A stretch of DNA of 64,000 nt from Pseudoxanthomonas sp. Root65 (lineage in GTDB: Bacteria > Pseudomonadota > Gammaproteobacteria > Xanthomonadales > Xanthomonadaceae): positions 124,001 through 188,000 of the forward strand of contig NZ_LMHA01000003.1 in assembly GCF_001427635.1 (NCBI RefSeq), in the 5' to 3' direction. The translations under genes were made by a program, and so were the position numbers. Below the pieces are notes generated by a model. That model was given only the letters and a program-made list of their open reading frames with translations, did not search any database and had not been told where the DNA came from. Positions within the stretch are counted from its first letter, which is position 1, and every line of letters starts with the position of its first letter. Of this stretch, positions 41,412 through 50,590 are shown piece after piece.

Positions 41412-43756
41412 GCGTCGGTTTCCAGCGCCAGGTCGTCGGCGGGCGTTGCGGCTTCGCGGCGGCGGCACCAGTCCAGCAGGTCCGCGCTGCCGAGCGGGGC
41501 GCTGAACAGGTAGCCCTGCACCATGTCGCAGCGGTAGTGGCGCAGCAGCGCCAGCGCCCGATCGTTCTCCACGCCCTCGGCGATCACCGACAGGCCCATG
41601 TTGTGGCCCAGTTCGATGGTCGAACGCACGATCACCGCATCGTCGCTGCCTTCCTCCAGCTGCATGACGAAGCTCTTGTCGATCTTCAGCTCGTCCACCG
41701 GCATGCGCTTGAGCTGCGCCAGCGAAGAGTAGCCGGTGCCGAAATCGTCGATCGCCAGCCGCACGCCGCAGGCCTTCAGCCGATGCAGCATGCGCAGCGC
41801 GTAGTCGATGTCCTGCATCAGCGCGCTTTCGGTGACCTCCAGGATCAAGCGCGCCGCCGGCACGCCATGCGCCGCCAGCCGTTGTTCGATGTAGTCCGGC
41901 AGGTCCGCATCCAGCAGGTCCATCGCCGACAGGTTGACCGCCAGCCCCAGGTCCAGGCCGCCGGCCCGCCAGCCGGCATTGCAGGCCATCGCATGGTCCA
42001 GCACGAAGCGCGTCAGCTCGTGGATGAAGCCCGAGCGCTCGGCCAGCGGAATGAACTCGTCCGGCGCCACCGGGCCCAGCACCGGATGCCGCCAGCGCAC
42101 CAGCGCTTCCACGTGCTGCACGTGCGCGCTGGCTGCATCCAGCTTCGGCTGGAACTTCAGCTCCAGTTGTCCGCCCGCGATCGCCTGGCGCAGGTCGGTC
42201 ATCAGCTGCAGTTGCCGCAGGTGCGATTCGTCGCGACCCGGCTGGTACACCGCCACGCCGCCATGCGCGGCCTTGGCGTCGTACAGCGCAATGTCGGCCC
42301 GCCGCAGCAGCGTGTCCGGATCGTCGCCGTGCTGCGGATGGCAGGCCAGGCCGAAGCTGCCCTCGACACCCACCCGGGTAGTGGACAGGTCCAGCGGCTG
42401 CTTCAGCGTATGCCACAGCGCCTGCGCCTGCGCGCGTGCCGCCTCGCACGACAGCCCGGGCAGCATCACCATGAATTCATCGCCGCCCAGGCGCGCCACC
42501 AGTTGCGTGTCATCCAGCGCACCGCGCAGGCGCTGTGCGACTTCGCGCAGCACCTGGTCGCCGAACGCATGGCCCAGGGTGTCGTTGATCTCCTTGAAGC
42601 GGTTCACGTCCATCACCAGCACGGCCACCTCACCGCCGGCGTCGATCGCCGTCTGCAGGCGGTCGTAGGCATGGCGGCGGTTGGGCAGGCCGGTCAGGCC
42701 GTCGTGGTGGGCCTGGTGCAGGATGCGTTCCTCGCGCGCGGCGATGTCGGCCTGCATGCGGCCGAACGCACCGGCCAGCTCCACGATCTCGCGGCTGCCA
42801 CCGGTGACCGGCGCCTGCGAATAGTCGCCGGCCTGGATGCGCTGCGCGGCCTGCGCCAGCCGCGACACCGGCTGGCTGATGCCGCGGCCCAGCGCCACCG
42901 CCACGCCGACAGCTAGCAATGTGGCCAGCCCGGACAGCAGCAGGATGCGCGAGCGCAGCGTGCGGTAAGGCGCCAGTGCGCGGTCGTACGAATCCAGCAA
43001 CACCAGCCGCGCATTGTCGCCGCGGGTCAGCGGATGCGAATCGGACAGGTAGTGGTCGGGGCCCACGGCGAGCTCGTGCACGCGGTCGCCGTCCGGTGTC
43101 CAGGCGTTGGCGAACATCGCACGCCGGTCGGCGGGCAGGGTGGAGGCATGCACGCGCGTGCGGTTGCCGACGGTGGTGACGAAGGCGGCTTCCAGCCCGG
43201 TGAGACGCTGGTACTCGCTTGCCACCGCGTCGTCATAGCGATGGCCCACGGCCAGCCAGCCGACCCGCTCAGGCGCCATCACCGGCAGCATCACCACCAG
43301 GTACAGCGCATCGTTCACCACCAGCGTCTGCAGCGCCACGCCTTCACTGACCGCCTGTCGCGTCATGCCCGCCAGCACGTCCGCCGCCGGTGCGGTCATC
43401 CCATCGGCGCTGGCCTGCCAGCGGCCGTCGCGGTCGAGCAGCCAGGCCAGGTCGGCGCCGATGCGGGTGCCGTGGTTGTCCAGGGCCGAGCGCAGCGTCG
43501 GCAGGTCGCCACTGGCCACGGCCGCGCGGAAACCGAAGTCGTCCGCCAGCACCGAGGCCGAGGCCAGCAACTGCTCGGAGCGGCTCTGCTGGAACTGCTC
43601 CCACACGCGGTGGCCCACGCTCAGTTCCTGCTCCAGCCGCGACGACACCGCGCGCTGGGTAGCCACCGTCACCACCGCGAACGTGGCCAGCTGCGCCGCA
43701 GCCACCACGGCGATCATCACCGCGATGACACGTGTCTGGAAACGGCGAGGCTTCAA
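41408..43756 (-). CDS. GGDEF-EAL dual cyclic-di-GMP protein with periplasmic sensor
   Basis: A 782-residue protein: TM1 (about 10-31), a periplasmic Cache-like sensor (about 35-280), TM2 (about 282-302), HAMP (about 305-357), GGDEF (about 375-505) and EAL (about 515-765). The synthase motif RLGGDEF is intact, and I see no RxxD inhibitory site before it. The EAL motif appears as EALVRW, with ESALMQD, DDFGTGYSSL and related blocks intact, so both activities are possible. Start and stop overlap neighbouring genes by four bases each, a tight operon. Confidence 0.93.
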   Translation of the reverse strand: MKPRRFQTRVIAVMIAVVAAAQLATFAVVTVATQRAVSSRLEQELSVGHRVWEQFQQSRSEQLLASASVLADDFGFRAAVASGDLPTLRSALDNHGTRIGADLAWLLDRDGRWQASADGMTAPAADVLAGMTRQAVSEGVALQTLVVNDALYLVVMLPVMAPERVGWLAVGHRYDDAVASEYQRLTGLEAAFVTTVGNRTRVHASTLPADRRAMFANAWTPDGDRVHELAVGPDHYLSDSHPLTRGDNARLVLLDSYDRALAPYRTLRSRILLLSGLATLLAVGVAVALGRGISQPVSRLAQAAQRIQAGDYSQAPVTGGSREIVELAGAFGRMQADIAAREERILHQAHHDGLTGLPNRRHAYDRLQTAIDAGGEVAVLVMDVNRFKEINDTLGHAFGDQVLREVAQRLRGALDDTQLVARLGGDEFMVMLPGLSCEAARAQAQALWHTLKQPLDLSTTRVGVEGSFGLACHPQHGDDPDTLLRRADIALYDAKAAHGGVAVYQPGRDESHLRQLQLMTDLRQAIAGGQLELKFQPKLDAASAHVQHVEALVRWRHPVLGPVAPDEFIPLAERSGFIHELTRFVLDHAMACNAGWRAGGLDLGLAVNLSAMDLLDADLPDYIEQRLAAHGVPAARLILEVTESALMQDIDYALRMLHRLKACGVRLAIDDFGTGYSSLAQLKRMPVDELKIDKSFVMQLEEGSDDAVIVRSTIELGHNMGLSVIAEGVENDRALALLRHYRCDMVQGYLFSAPLGSADLLDWCRRREAATPADDLALETDA

Positions 43757-44430
43757 GGCGTGGTGCCCTTCGACTGGCGGAACTTCTCCTGCAGCGAGCG
43801 CAGGCGATCATTGCCGCGCACCTGTTCCTGCACCGGGACCAGCGCCACCTGCAGCGTCGCCGACGTGCCCGCCGCCGGCACCACCAGCGCGCGCTCCAGC
43901 GGCGCACCGGCGCCACGGACATGCCACACGCGCAGCGTGTAGCGGCCGGGCGGCACGTCGAGGGTCAGGTGGCCATCGGCGGTGGTCTTGCCGAAATGCG
44001 GTGTATCGAGCACCACGATGTGGCCGATCATCCAGTCGTGGATGTTGCAGCCCACCACCACCACGCCCGGCTTCTCGAAGCGGATCGGTGCGGCCTTGTT
44101 GCCCGAGTACAGCGGGATCTCGAACTGCCGCGGCTGCGAGAACGAATAGACGTGGTGCTGGATGTTGTCGCGGTTGGGGAAGGCGACCACCGCGCCGGCC
44201 TGCACCGGCAGCACGCCGGGCACGAAGGCCGAATGCTGCTGGTCCATGCGCGCGGTGGCGGTGCGGGTCGTCGACGGCGTTGCGCCATGCAGGCTGACCA
44301 CGGCATCGCTGACCGGGCCGCCGCTGCTGCCCACCGCGATGCGGACCTCCGCCGCCTGCGCACCCGATGCCAGCACCATGGCCAGCAACAGTCCCGACCG
44401 CGTCCACCCCTCGCGCCGCTGCGCTCGCAT
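43753..44430 (-). CDS. Cupredoxin-domain periplasmic protein (methylamine-utilization-like)
   Basis: A 225-residue protein with a Sec signal (GLLLAMVLASGAQAAE). A beta-sandwich follows with copper-site features: FPNRDNIQHHVYSFS supplies one His, and VVGCNIHDWMIG supplies Cys, His and Met ligands of a type 1 site. Proteins of this kind are often labelled methylamine utilization protein; no methylamine genes are present here. It is the first gene of the operon with GGDEF-EAL, DUF3034 and the hemoglobin. The start at 44430 precedes a proper signal peptide; a longer start at 44484 is possible. Confidence 0.85.
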   Translation of the reverse strand: MRAQRREGWTRSGLLLAMVLASGAQAAEVRIAVGSSGGPVSDAVVSLHGATPSTTRTATARMDQQHSAFVPGVLPVQAGAVVAFPNRDNIQHHVYSFSQPRQFEIPLYSGNKAAPIRFEKPGVVVVGCNIHDWMIGHIVVLDTPHFGKTTADGHLTLDVPPGRYTLRVWHVRGAGAPLERALVVPAAGTSATLQVALVPVQEQVRGNDRLRSLQEKFRQSKGTTP

Positions 44431-44651
44431 CCCCGTCCCCCGTCTGATCCAGGCAGTTGAAGCAAATCCCGTGCCATGCGTCACATTCCCGTCGTAACGC
44501 AGGCTGGGCGCATCGTTCCGCTGCCGGCGACGCCGGGCGTGCGCAGGCTGCGACTGAAACTGACGTTACGCGACAGGATGACGCCCGGATGCAGGTCCGG
44601 TCACGTCGCCTGCCTGGTTGCAGCCGGCGTGTCCCGGCTGCCGTCGCCTGC

Positions 44652-45686
44652 TCAGTCCACGCCCATCAGTCGACGCGTGACCTGGGCGGCATCGCGTCCG
44701 GCCAGCGTGCCTGGCCGCGAGCCGGCCCACAGTGGCGAGAAATCGTCGCGGCCCAGCGCTTCGGCCGCACCTCGCAGCGGGGCCAGGGCCTGAGAGGCCC
44801 AGGGGAACGCGGGGGGCAGTACCGACAGGGGCCCCAGGTCGCGCATCAGCCGGTTGACCAGGCCTCGCGCGGGCCGGCCGCTGAACAGGTTGGTGAGTGC
44901 AGCGTCGCGCCCGGGCTGTTGCAGGGCCGCGCGATGCACGGCCGGGGTGGTCGCCTCCGGGCACAGCAGGTAGGCAGTGCCGGCCTGCACCGCGCTGGCG
45001 CCGGCCGCGAGCAGGGCCTGCACATCGGCGCGGTCGCCGACGCCGCCGGCCGCGATCACCGGCACGGTCAATGCCTTCGACAGCGACGCCACCAGCTCGC
45101 GCGTGCCGGGCTGCCGGCCCAGGTCATCGGACAGGAAATACCCGCGATGCCCGCCGGCCTCGATGCCCTGCGCGATCACCGCATCCACGCCCTGGCGTTG
45201 CAGCCACACGCCTTCTTCCAGCGTCGTCGCCGACGACAGGACCGCGGCGCCCCAGCCCTTGATGCGCGCCAGCAGCGCGGAGTCAGGCAGGCCGAAGTGG
45301 AAGCTCACGATCCGCGGCTGGAACGCCTCCAGCAGATCGACGGTGGCGGCATCGAGCGGACGCCGCGCGCCCGCCGTGGAAGGTGCGGGCGGCGCGATGC
45401 CGTACTCGGCGTAGTACGGCGTCAGCGCATCGCGCCAGCGCCGTGCTTCGCCGGCATCGGGTTCCGCCATCGCATGGCAGAAGAAGTTGAGGTTGACCGG
45501 CTGCGGCAGCGTGGCGAAGGTCTGCAGCGCGGCTTCAAGCTGCGTCGAGTCCAGCATCGCGCAGGGCATCGAGCCCAGGCCACCCGCGGCGGTGACGGCG
45601 ATGGCCAGCGCTTCGTCCTGCACGCCGGCCATCGGCGCCTGGATCAGCGGCAGGTCGGTACCGAGCAACGAGGCGAGCGTGGTCAT
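44652..45686 (-). CDS. Nitronate monooxygenase family flavoprotein
   Basis: A 344-residue TIM-barrel protein beginning with the family pattern LPLIQAPMAGVQDEALA and AAGGLGSMPCAML. FMN-phosphate-binding segments follow near PVIAAGGVGDRADVQALLAAGASAVQAGTAYL, typical of nitronate monooxygenase (2-nitropropane dioxygenase). It would oxidise alkyl nitronates or related substrates using FMN. Cytoplasmic. It is not clearly in an operon. Confidence 0.9.
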   Translation of the reverse strand: MTTLASLLGTDLPLIQAPMAGVQDEALAIAVTAAGGLGSMPCAMLDSTQLEAALQTFATLPQPVNLNFFCHAMAEPDAGEARRWRDALTPYYAEYGIAPPAPSTAGARRPLDAATVDLLEAFQPRIVSFHFGLPDSALLARIKGWGAAVLSSATTLEEGVWLQRQGVDAVIAQGIEAGGHRGYFLSDDLGRQPGTRELVASLSKALTVPVIAAGGVGDRADVQALLAAGASAVQAGTAYLLCPEATTPAVHRAALQQPGRDAALTNLFSGRPARGLVNRLMRDLGPLSVLPPAFPWASQALAPLRGAAEALGRDDFSPLWAGSRPGTLAGRDAAQVTRRLMGVD

Positions 45687-45789
45687 GCCGACAGCTTACG
45701 GGCTGCGGACATGCCTGGCAGGAATCTGGAGGCGGAAACCCGCGACGTCCGGCATCGCGTGTGTTCGAGCCTTACGGGGGCGCCTGTCC

Positions 45790-46062
45790 TCACTCCGGCG
45801 TCGCGAAGTCGGCCAAGGCGGTACCGTCGACGTCGAGCAGCCGGTCCAGGCGCACCCGCTCGCCGGTCGCCAGTTCGGCGTATTCAATGCCATCGCGGGC
45901 GGACAGGGTGACGATGCGGGTGTCGCGCTGCTGCGGCAGGCCGGCGTCATCCAGGAACCGGATGACGACCGTGGCACGCCGGGTGGCGGTGGCTTCCAGC
46001 ACGTCGTGGAATTCGCAGTTGATGGGCACGTAGGGCACCGGCGTGTCGGGCATGGCAGGCAT
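45790..46062 (-). CDS. Rho-binding antiterminator (Rof-like)
   Basis: About 90 residues with the Rof pattern: VPINCEFHDVLEATATRRATV at the start, RDGIEYAELATGERVRLDRL near the end. Rof binds transcription terminator Rho and lowers termination in E. coli. The start is uncertain: ATGs lie at 46089, 46062 and 46053. The conserved block begins soon after 46053, and a weak purine stretch precedes 46062. Confidence 0.75.
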   Translation of the reverse strand: MPAMPDTPVPYVPINCEFHDVLEATATRRATVVIRFLDDAGLPQQRDTRIVTLSARDGIEYAELATGERVRLDRLLDVDGTALADFATPE

Positions 46063-46260
46063 TCCGTGCAGGGGATGGACAGGCAGCATGGTGCGTATCG
46101 CGGTGCATGTCCTGCAGCATCGTGCGGTCCATCGCAGGGCGGCAGCGGCAGGCGCGGTCGCGCCATCGTCGCAGTAAGCTGCCGGCAGACGCCCGTGGAT
46201 GCCTGTCGATTCCAGGCGGACCGCTTCGTCGCTTGGACATCACCCTGCAAGGACATCCTG

Positions 46261-46632
46261 ATGAAATACCTCGGTCTGGCCTATTTCACCCCCGAAAAAT
46301 TCGCCGCCCTGCGTCCGGACGAGATCGAGGCGCTGGTCAGCCAGTGCCCGGCGCGGGACGAGCAGATGCGCGCCACCGGCAAGGTGATGATGGCCGCATC
46401 GCTGGGCGACCTGGACGGCTGGAAGACGCTGCGTCCGCGCAACGGCCGCACGCAGGTCAGCGATGGCCCGTATACCGAGGCGAAGGAAGTGGTGGGCGGC
46501 TTGTTCATCATCGACGCGGACAGCCCCGAAGAGGCGGTGCGCATCGCCTCGCTGCATCCGGCGGCCACGCTCGGAGAGGAGGGCGGTTGGGCCGTCGAAC
46601 TGATTCCGATGGAGTTCCATGTCGGGGGATGA
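46261..46632 (+). CDS. YCII-related (DGPF-domain) protein
   Basis: A 123-residue protein starting MKYLGLAYFTPEKFAAL. It has the DGPY motif within VSDGPYTEAKEVVGGLFIIDA, the hallmark of the DGPF branch of the YCII fold. A catalytic role is suggested for YCII (His-Asp), but most members have unknown function, and many sit beside ECF sigma factors, which is not the case here. It is followed by the HIT gene 19 bp on. A second YCII-like protein lies at 50076-50414. Confidence 0.85.
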   Translation: MKYLGLAYFTPEKFAALRPDEIEALVSQCPARDEQMRATGKVMMAASLGDLDGWKTLRPRNGRTQVSDGPYTEAKEVVGGLFIIDADSPEEAVRIASLHPAATLGEEGGWAVELIPMEFHVGG

Positions 46633-46651
46633 GCAGGACAGGAGACGACAC

Positions 46652-47161
46652 ATGATCCAGCTTCCGGTAAGAGACCCCTGCGACCTCTGCATCGCCGCGC
46701 GCGACGAACCGTGGAAGATCATCGATGAAGGCGAGCACACGCTGACGGTGATCAACCCGTGGCAATTCGAGGCCGGCCAGTGCTGCGTCATCACGCGCCG
46801 GCATGTCGCCACGCTGCTCGATCTTTCCGCGCCGGAGTGCTCAGCCATCCTGCAGGCCGCCAAGCGCGTGGCCGAAGCCCTCGTCGGCGCCTACCGGCCG
46901 CTGGGCATCCTCACGTTCCAGAACAACGGCGTGTACAGCGGGCAGGAAACGCCGCACTTCCATTTCCATGTCGTTCCCCGCCAGCCGGGTAGCGACTGGG
47001 GTATCGGTCCGCCGCAACTCGCCACGTTCGATGGCGCCGGACGTGCGCGCGGTACCCCGCACGATCCCGCCGGCGATACGGAGCGCATGGCGCGCGTCCG
47101 CGTGTCGACCGACACGCTGGCCGAACGCGTGGAACGGATCCGCGCACATCTCCCGCCGTAG
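46652..47161 (+). CDS. HIT family protein
   Basis: A 169-residue protein with the histidine triad HFHFHVVP near residue 108 and a Cys pair near the N-terminus (CDLC). HIT proteins are nucleotide hydrolases or transferases acting on AMP-linked substrates. The start at 46652 gives MIQLPVRDPCDLC; the upstream in-frame ATG at 46619 lies inside the YCII gene. The short spacing suggests co-transcription with the YCII gene. Confidence 0.9.
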   Translation: MIQLPVRDPCDLCIAARDEPWKIIDEGEHTLTVINPWQFEAGQCCVITRRHVATLLDLSAPECSAILQAAKRVAEALVGAYRPLGILTFQNNGVYSGQETPHFHFHVVPRQPGSDWGIGPPQLATFDGAGRARGTPHDPAGDTERMARVRVSTDTLAERVERIRAHLPP

Positions 47162-47367
47162 TGCGCAGGACAGACCGGCATCGCGTCTACGCGCGACAAG
47201 AGCGATCCACGTAACCCGGGTAGAGCCGCAGGCGAAACCCGGGGATGCGAGATCGCCCGGTCATCGCGATGCGTCGACGGGCAGGGCCCCGGTTTTCCGT
47301 GCGCTGCGCAACACCCGCACCATCGGGTTCACGCCGGCTTCGCGCGTTCCTGCGGCACAGTTTGCTC

Positions 47368-47715
47368 ATGGCCCAACTGAACATCCTGTACGTCGACGAC
47401 GACGACACGCACCGCGCCATGATCGCGGAGGCCATCGCGGTGGCCGGACATACTGTGACCCAGGCCGCCACCGCCACGGCGGCGCTCGAGCTGCTGCGGC
47501 AGGGCCGCTACGACTGCATCGTGACGGATTACTGGATGCCCGACATCACCGGCGCTGCGGTGGCGCAGGAGGCGCGCGCACTGCACCCGTGGGCCACGGT
47601 CTGCGTGGTGTCGGGGCACGACAAGAGCGATATGGAAGGATTGCCGCCCGGCACCCTGCTGATGACCAAGCCCTTCAGCCTGCCGCTGCTGCTGGACGTG
47701 CTGACGCCGCGGTAG
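47368..47715 (+). CDS. Single-domain response regulator
   Basis: A 115-residue receiver without an output domain: ILYVDDDDTHR at the start, phospho-acceptor Asp in CIVTDYWMPDITG, Thr/Ser in VVSGHDKS and a Lys in MTKPFS. It probably relays phosphate or acts by protein contact. No kinase is adjacent. The start at 47368 fits the first beta strand; the frame upstream to 47245 is not protein-like. Confidence 0.88.
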   Translation: MAQLNILYVDDDDTHRAMIAEAIAVAGHTVTQAATATAALELLRQGRYDCIVTDYWMPDITGAAVAQEARALHPWATVCVVSGHDKSDMEGLPPGTLLMTKPFSLPLLLDVLTPR

Positions 47716-47754
47716 ACGGATCGTGGCCGCTTCGCCGGGAAACGGACGCGCGCG

Positions 47755-48699
47755 TCATGCCGGCCGATCGTCCCGCGACCGTGGCGGCTGGATCGCTGGC
47801 GCATGCTGCGCCATCAGGTCCACGATCCAGTCGATGAACACGCGCAGCTTGCGGCTGACATGGCGGTTGGGCGGGAAGGCCAGGTACATCGGCATCGGGG
47901 CCAGCTGCCAGTCCGCGAACAGCGGGACCAGTTCGCCGCGCTCGACCGGGGCGCGTGCCATGTACTGCGGAAGCCACAGCACGCCCAGTCCCGCAATGCC
48001 GGCGGCGAGATAGGCGTTGCCATCGTCCACCGACAGCACATGCCGGCCCTGCACGCGCAGCTGTTCGTCGCCGCGCTGCAGGTCGTAGGCCGGCGGCACG
48101 CCGGTGCGCGAGCCGCGGTAGCCGACGATGCGGTGGGGATCGTCTTCCAGCGCCTGCGGATGTGCCGGCGTGCCCACCCGCGCCAGGTAGGCAGGCGCGG
48201 CGTACATGCCCAGCAGCAGGTCGCCGACATGCCGCGCACGCAGCGAGGGGTCGGTAAGCTCGCCGCCGCGCACCACGCAGTCCACGTTCTCGTCGATCAG
48301 GTCCACCTGGCGATCGCTCGCGCCCAGGTCCAGTTGGATGTCCGGGTAGCGCGCATGGAAGGCGGGCAGGGCGGGCACCACGATCAGGTTGGCCAGCGGT
48401 GCGGGCACGTCCACGCGCAGCCGCCCGCGCGGGGCGTCCGATGCGGCCGACAGGCTGGTCTCGGCGTCGTCCAGGTCGGCCAGCAGGCGCACCACGCGCT
48501 CGTAGTACGCGGCACCGTCGGCGGTGACGTTGAGCTTGCGCGTGGTGCGGTGGAGCAGCTTCACCCGCAGATGGGTCTCCAGGTGCTGCACCAGCTGCGT
48601 CACCCGCGTGCGGCTGGTCTGCAGTGTGTCGGCCGCTCGGGTAAAGCTGCCGGTCTCGACCACGCGGACGAAGGCCTGCATCGCGTCGATGCGGTCCAT
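47755..48699 (-). CDS. LysR-family transcriptional regulator
   Basis: A 314-residue regulator with the LysR helix-turn-helix at residues 3-62 (MQAFVRVVETGSFTRAADTLQTSRTRV block) and a C-terminal co-inducer domain. It is divergent from the ridA-like gene (138 bp between them), which is the usual LysR arrangement, so that gene is a likely target. The inducer is unknown. Confidence 0.92.
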   Translation of the reverse strand: MDRIDAMQAFVRVVETGSFTRAADTLQTSRTRVTQLVQHLETHLRVKLLHRTTRKLNVTADGAAYYERVVRLLADLDDAETSLSAASDAPRGRLRVDVPAPLANLIVVPALPAFHARYPDIQLDLGASDRQVDLIDENVDCVVRGGELTDPSLRARHVGDLLLGMYAAPAYLARVGTPAHPQALEDDPHRIVGYRGSRTGVPPAYDLQRGDEQLRVQGRHVLSVDDGNAYLAAGIAGLGVLWLPQYMARAPVERGELVPLFADWQLAPMPMYLAFPPNRHVSRKLRVFIDWIVDLMAQHAPAIQPPRSRDDRPA

Positions 48700-48837
48700 G
48701 CGGGCTCCTGGGGGGGAAGGGGATTGTCCTGATTCTACAAACAGTGATCCCCGGATCGCCGTCTATATCTCCCCTGCGGTGCTGCCTACAGTGGCCGCCA
48801 CGTAGCGGGGCCGCCGGCCCCTCAAGGAGATTCCCCC

Positions 48838-49230
48838 ATGAACACCCGTGACGTCGTCTTTCCTGCGGGCCGCCAGGCCCTGTATGAGCACTATCGCTAT
48901 TCACCCGCCGTGCGCGCCGATGGCTTCCTGTTCGTGTCCGGACAGGTGGGCAGTCGCGAGGACGGCTCGCCCGAGCCGGACTTCGAAGCCCAGGTGCGGC
49001 TGGCCTTCGCCAATCTCCAGGCGACCCTGCAGGCCGCCGGATGCGGGCTGGACGATATCGTCGACGTGACCACCTTCCATACCGATCCGGCGCGCCAGTT
49101 CGACACCGTGCTGGCGGTCAAGAACGAGATCTTTCCGCAGGCGCCGTATCCCACCTGGACCGCCCTCGGCGTGACCTGGCTGGCCGGCTTCGATTTCGAG
49201 ATCAAGGTCATCGCCCGCCTGCCGCGCTGA
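48838..49230 (+). CDS. RidA family protein
   Basis: A 130-residue protein of the RidA/YjgF family: LFVSGQVGSREDG near residue 34 and VKNEIFPQAPYPTWTALGV near 97. RidA enzymes remove reactive enamine/imine intermediates; this branch may have another deaminase-like role. A good CAAGGAG precedes the ATG. Probably controlled by the divergent LysR protein (inference from layout). Confidence 0.92.
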   Translation: MNTRDVVFPAGRQALYEHYRYSPAVRADGFLFVSGQVGSREDGSPEPDFEAQVRLAFANLQATLQAAGCGLDDIVDVTTFHTDPARQFDTVLAVKNEIFPQAPYPTWTALGVTWLAGFDFEIKVIARLPR

Positions 49231-49240
49231 GCCCGCTTCC

Positions 49241-49936
49241 TCACGCTGCCAGTGCCGCCTCCACGGCGGCGCTGGCGTGCAGGGCGGTGGTGTCGAACAG
49301 CGGCACGCGTGCGTCCTGCGCGCCCACCAGCAGGCCGATCTCGGTGCAGCCCAGGATGATGGCGTCCGCGCCGCGGGCCACCAGGTCGTCCATGATGCGG
49401 CGGTAGGCGGCGCGCGCGTCATCGCGGATCACGCCCCGGCACAGTTCCTCGTAGATCACGTCGTGCACCACCGTGCGGTCGTCCGCCTCCGGCACGATCA
49501 CCTGCAGGCCATGCGCCTGCTGCAGGCGCTGGCGGTAGAAGTCCTGTTCCATGGTGAAGCGGGTGCCCAGCAGGCCGACCGTGCGGTGCCCGGCGGCGGT
49601 GATCGCCGCGCCGGTGGCGTCGGCGATGTGCAGCAGCGGAATGGACACCGCCGCCTCGATCTGCGGCGCCACCTTGTGCATGGTGTTGGTGCACAGCACC
49701 AGCAGGTCGGCACCGGCCGCCTGCACGCGGCGCGCCGCATCGGCCATCATGTCGCCGGCCGCGGCCCAGTCGCCTGCGTGCTGCAGCTGTTCGACCTGGT
49801 GGAAGTCCACGCTGTACAGCACCACGCGCGCCGAATGCAGGCCACCGAGACGCGCCTTGATGCCTTCGTTGACCTGGCGGTAATAGGGCACCGTCGATTC
49901 CCAGCTCATCCCGCCGATCAGCCCGATCGTCTTCAT
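49241..49936 (-). CDS. Aspartate/glutamate racemase family protein
   Basis: A 231-residue protein with both catalytic cysteine motifs: LVLCTNTMHK in the first half and ILGCTEIGLLV in the second, and a GLIGGMSWEST start. Such enzymes racemise Asp or Glu without cofactor. Here the aspartate racemase branch fits the GGMSWEST pattern best. It ends 10 bp from the ridA-like stop (convergent). Confidence 0.93.
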   Translation of the reverse strand: MKTIGLIGGMSWESTVPYYRQVNEGIKARLGGLHSARVVLYSVDFHQVEQLQHAGDWAAAGDMMADAARRVQAAGADLLVLCTNTMHKVAPQIEAAVSIPLLHIADATGAAITAAGHRTVGLLGTRFTMEQDFYRQRLQQAHGLQVIVPEADDRTVVHDVIYEELCRGVIRDDARAAYRRIMDDLVARGADAIILGCTEIGLLVGAQDARVPLFDTTALHASAAVEAALAA

Positions 49937-50075
49937 GCGTGTTCCGCCGCCTGTGTGGTCACGGGCCCATTATGCGTGGCCGTGTGCGGCCGAGGGTTGA
50001 GCGCTCTTGCCGGTGAGGGTAGGTTGCGTTGCACACGGCGGTCCGATCCCGCCACCGCTCCGCAGAGGACGCCCG

Positions 50076-50414
50076 ATGAAATACCTGATCTCCTTTCCCA
50101 GCGCCGCCATGGAGGTGTCGGGGAGTGAGCTTGACGCCGCCGGGCGCGATTCGCGCGCGGTGATCGCAGCGGCGAAAGCCGCAGGCGTGTACGTCTTCGG
50201 CGGCGGCATCGACGAGCGCGTGCCCCCGGTGTTGGTCTCCGGTGACGCGACGGTCACCGAAGGGGGCTACCCGTGGGCACCGCCGCTCAACGGCGGCTTC
50301 TGCGTGCTCGAGCTGCCGACGCGCGACGACGCTATCGCCTGGGCCGCGCGCATCGCCAAGGCCTGCCGCTGCGATCAGGAGCTGCGGGTCTTCATGTTCG
50401 ATCCGGCGTCGTGA
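50076..50414 (+). CDS. YCII-related protein (second copy)
   Basis: A 112-residue protein starting MKYLISFPSAAM with a YCII/DGPF-like layout (VTEGGYPWAPPLNGGFCVLELPTRDDAIAWAARIA). GAGGAC precedes the ATG at 50076. Function unknown. It is a more distant relative of 46261-46632; the exact DGPF motif is replaced by the segment around EGGY. Confidence 0.78.
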   Translation: MKYLISFPSAAMEVSGSELDAAGRDSRAVIAAAKAAGVYVFGGGIDERVPPVLVSGDATVTEGGYPWAPPLNGGFCVLELPTRDDAIAWAARIAKACRCDQELRVFMFDPAS

Positions 50415-50590
50415 GGCAGAGGATGCCGTCGCGGCATGGACTGGGCCGAGCCTGCGAAGCCCACCCTCGCAATGTCGGAAGATACCGATGTCGCGCATCA
50501 CACCGTTCGGCCCAACCCCTGGCGCTTTCCATCGCCGCCGCACTGCAGGAACACTACCCCATGCCACGACTCCAGCCGGGAACGAACACC

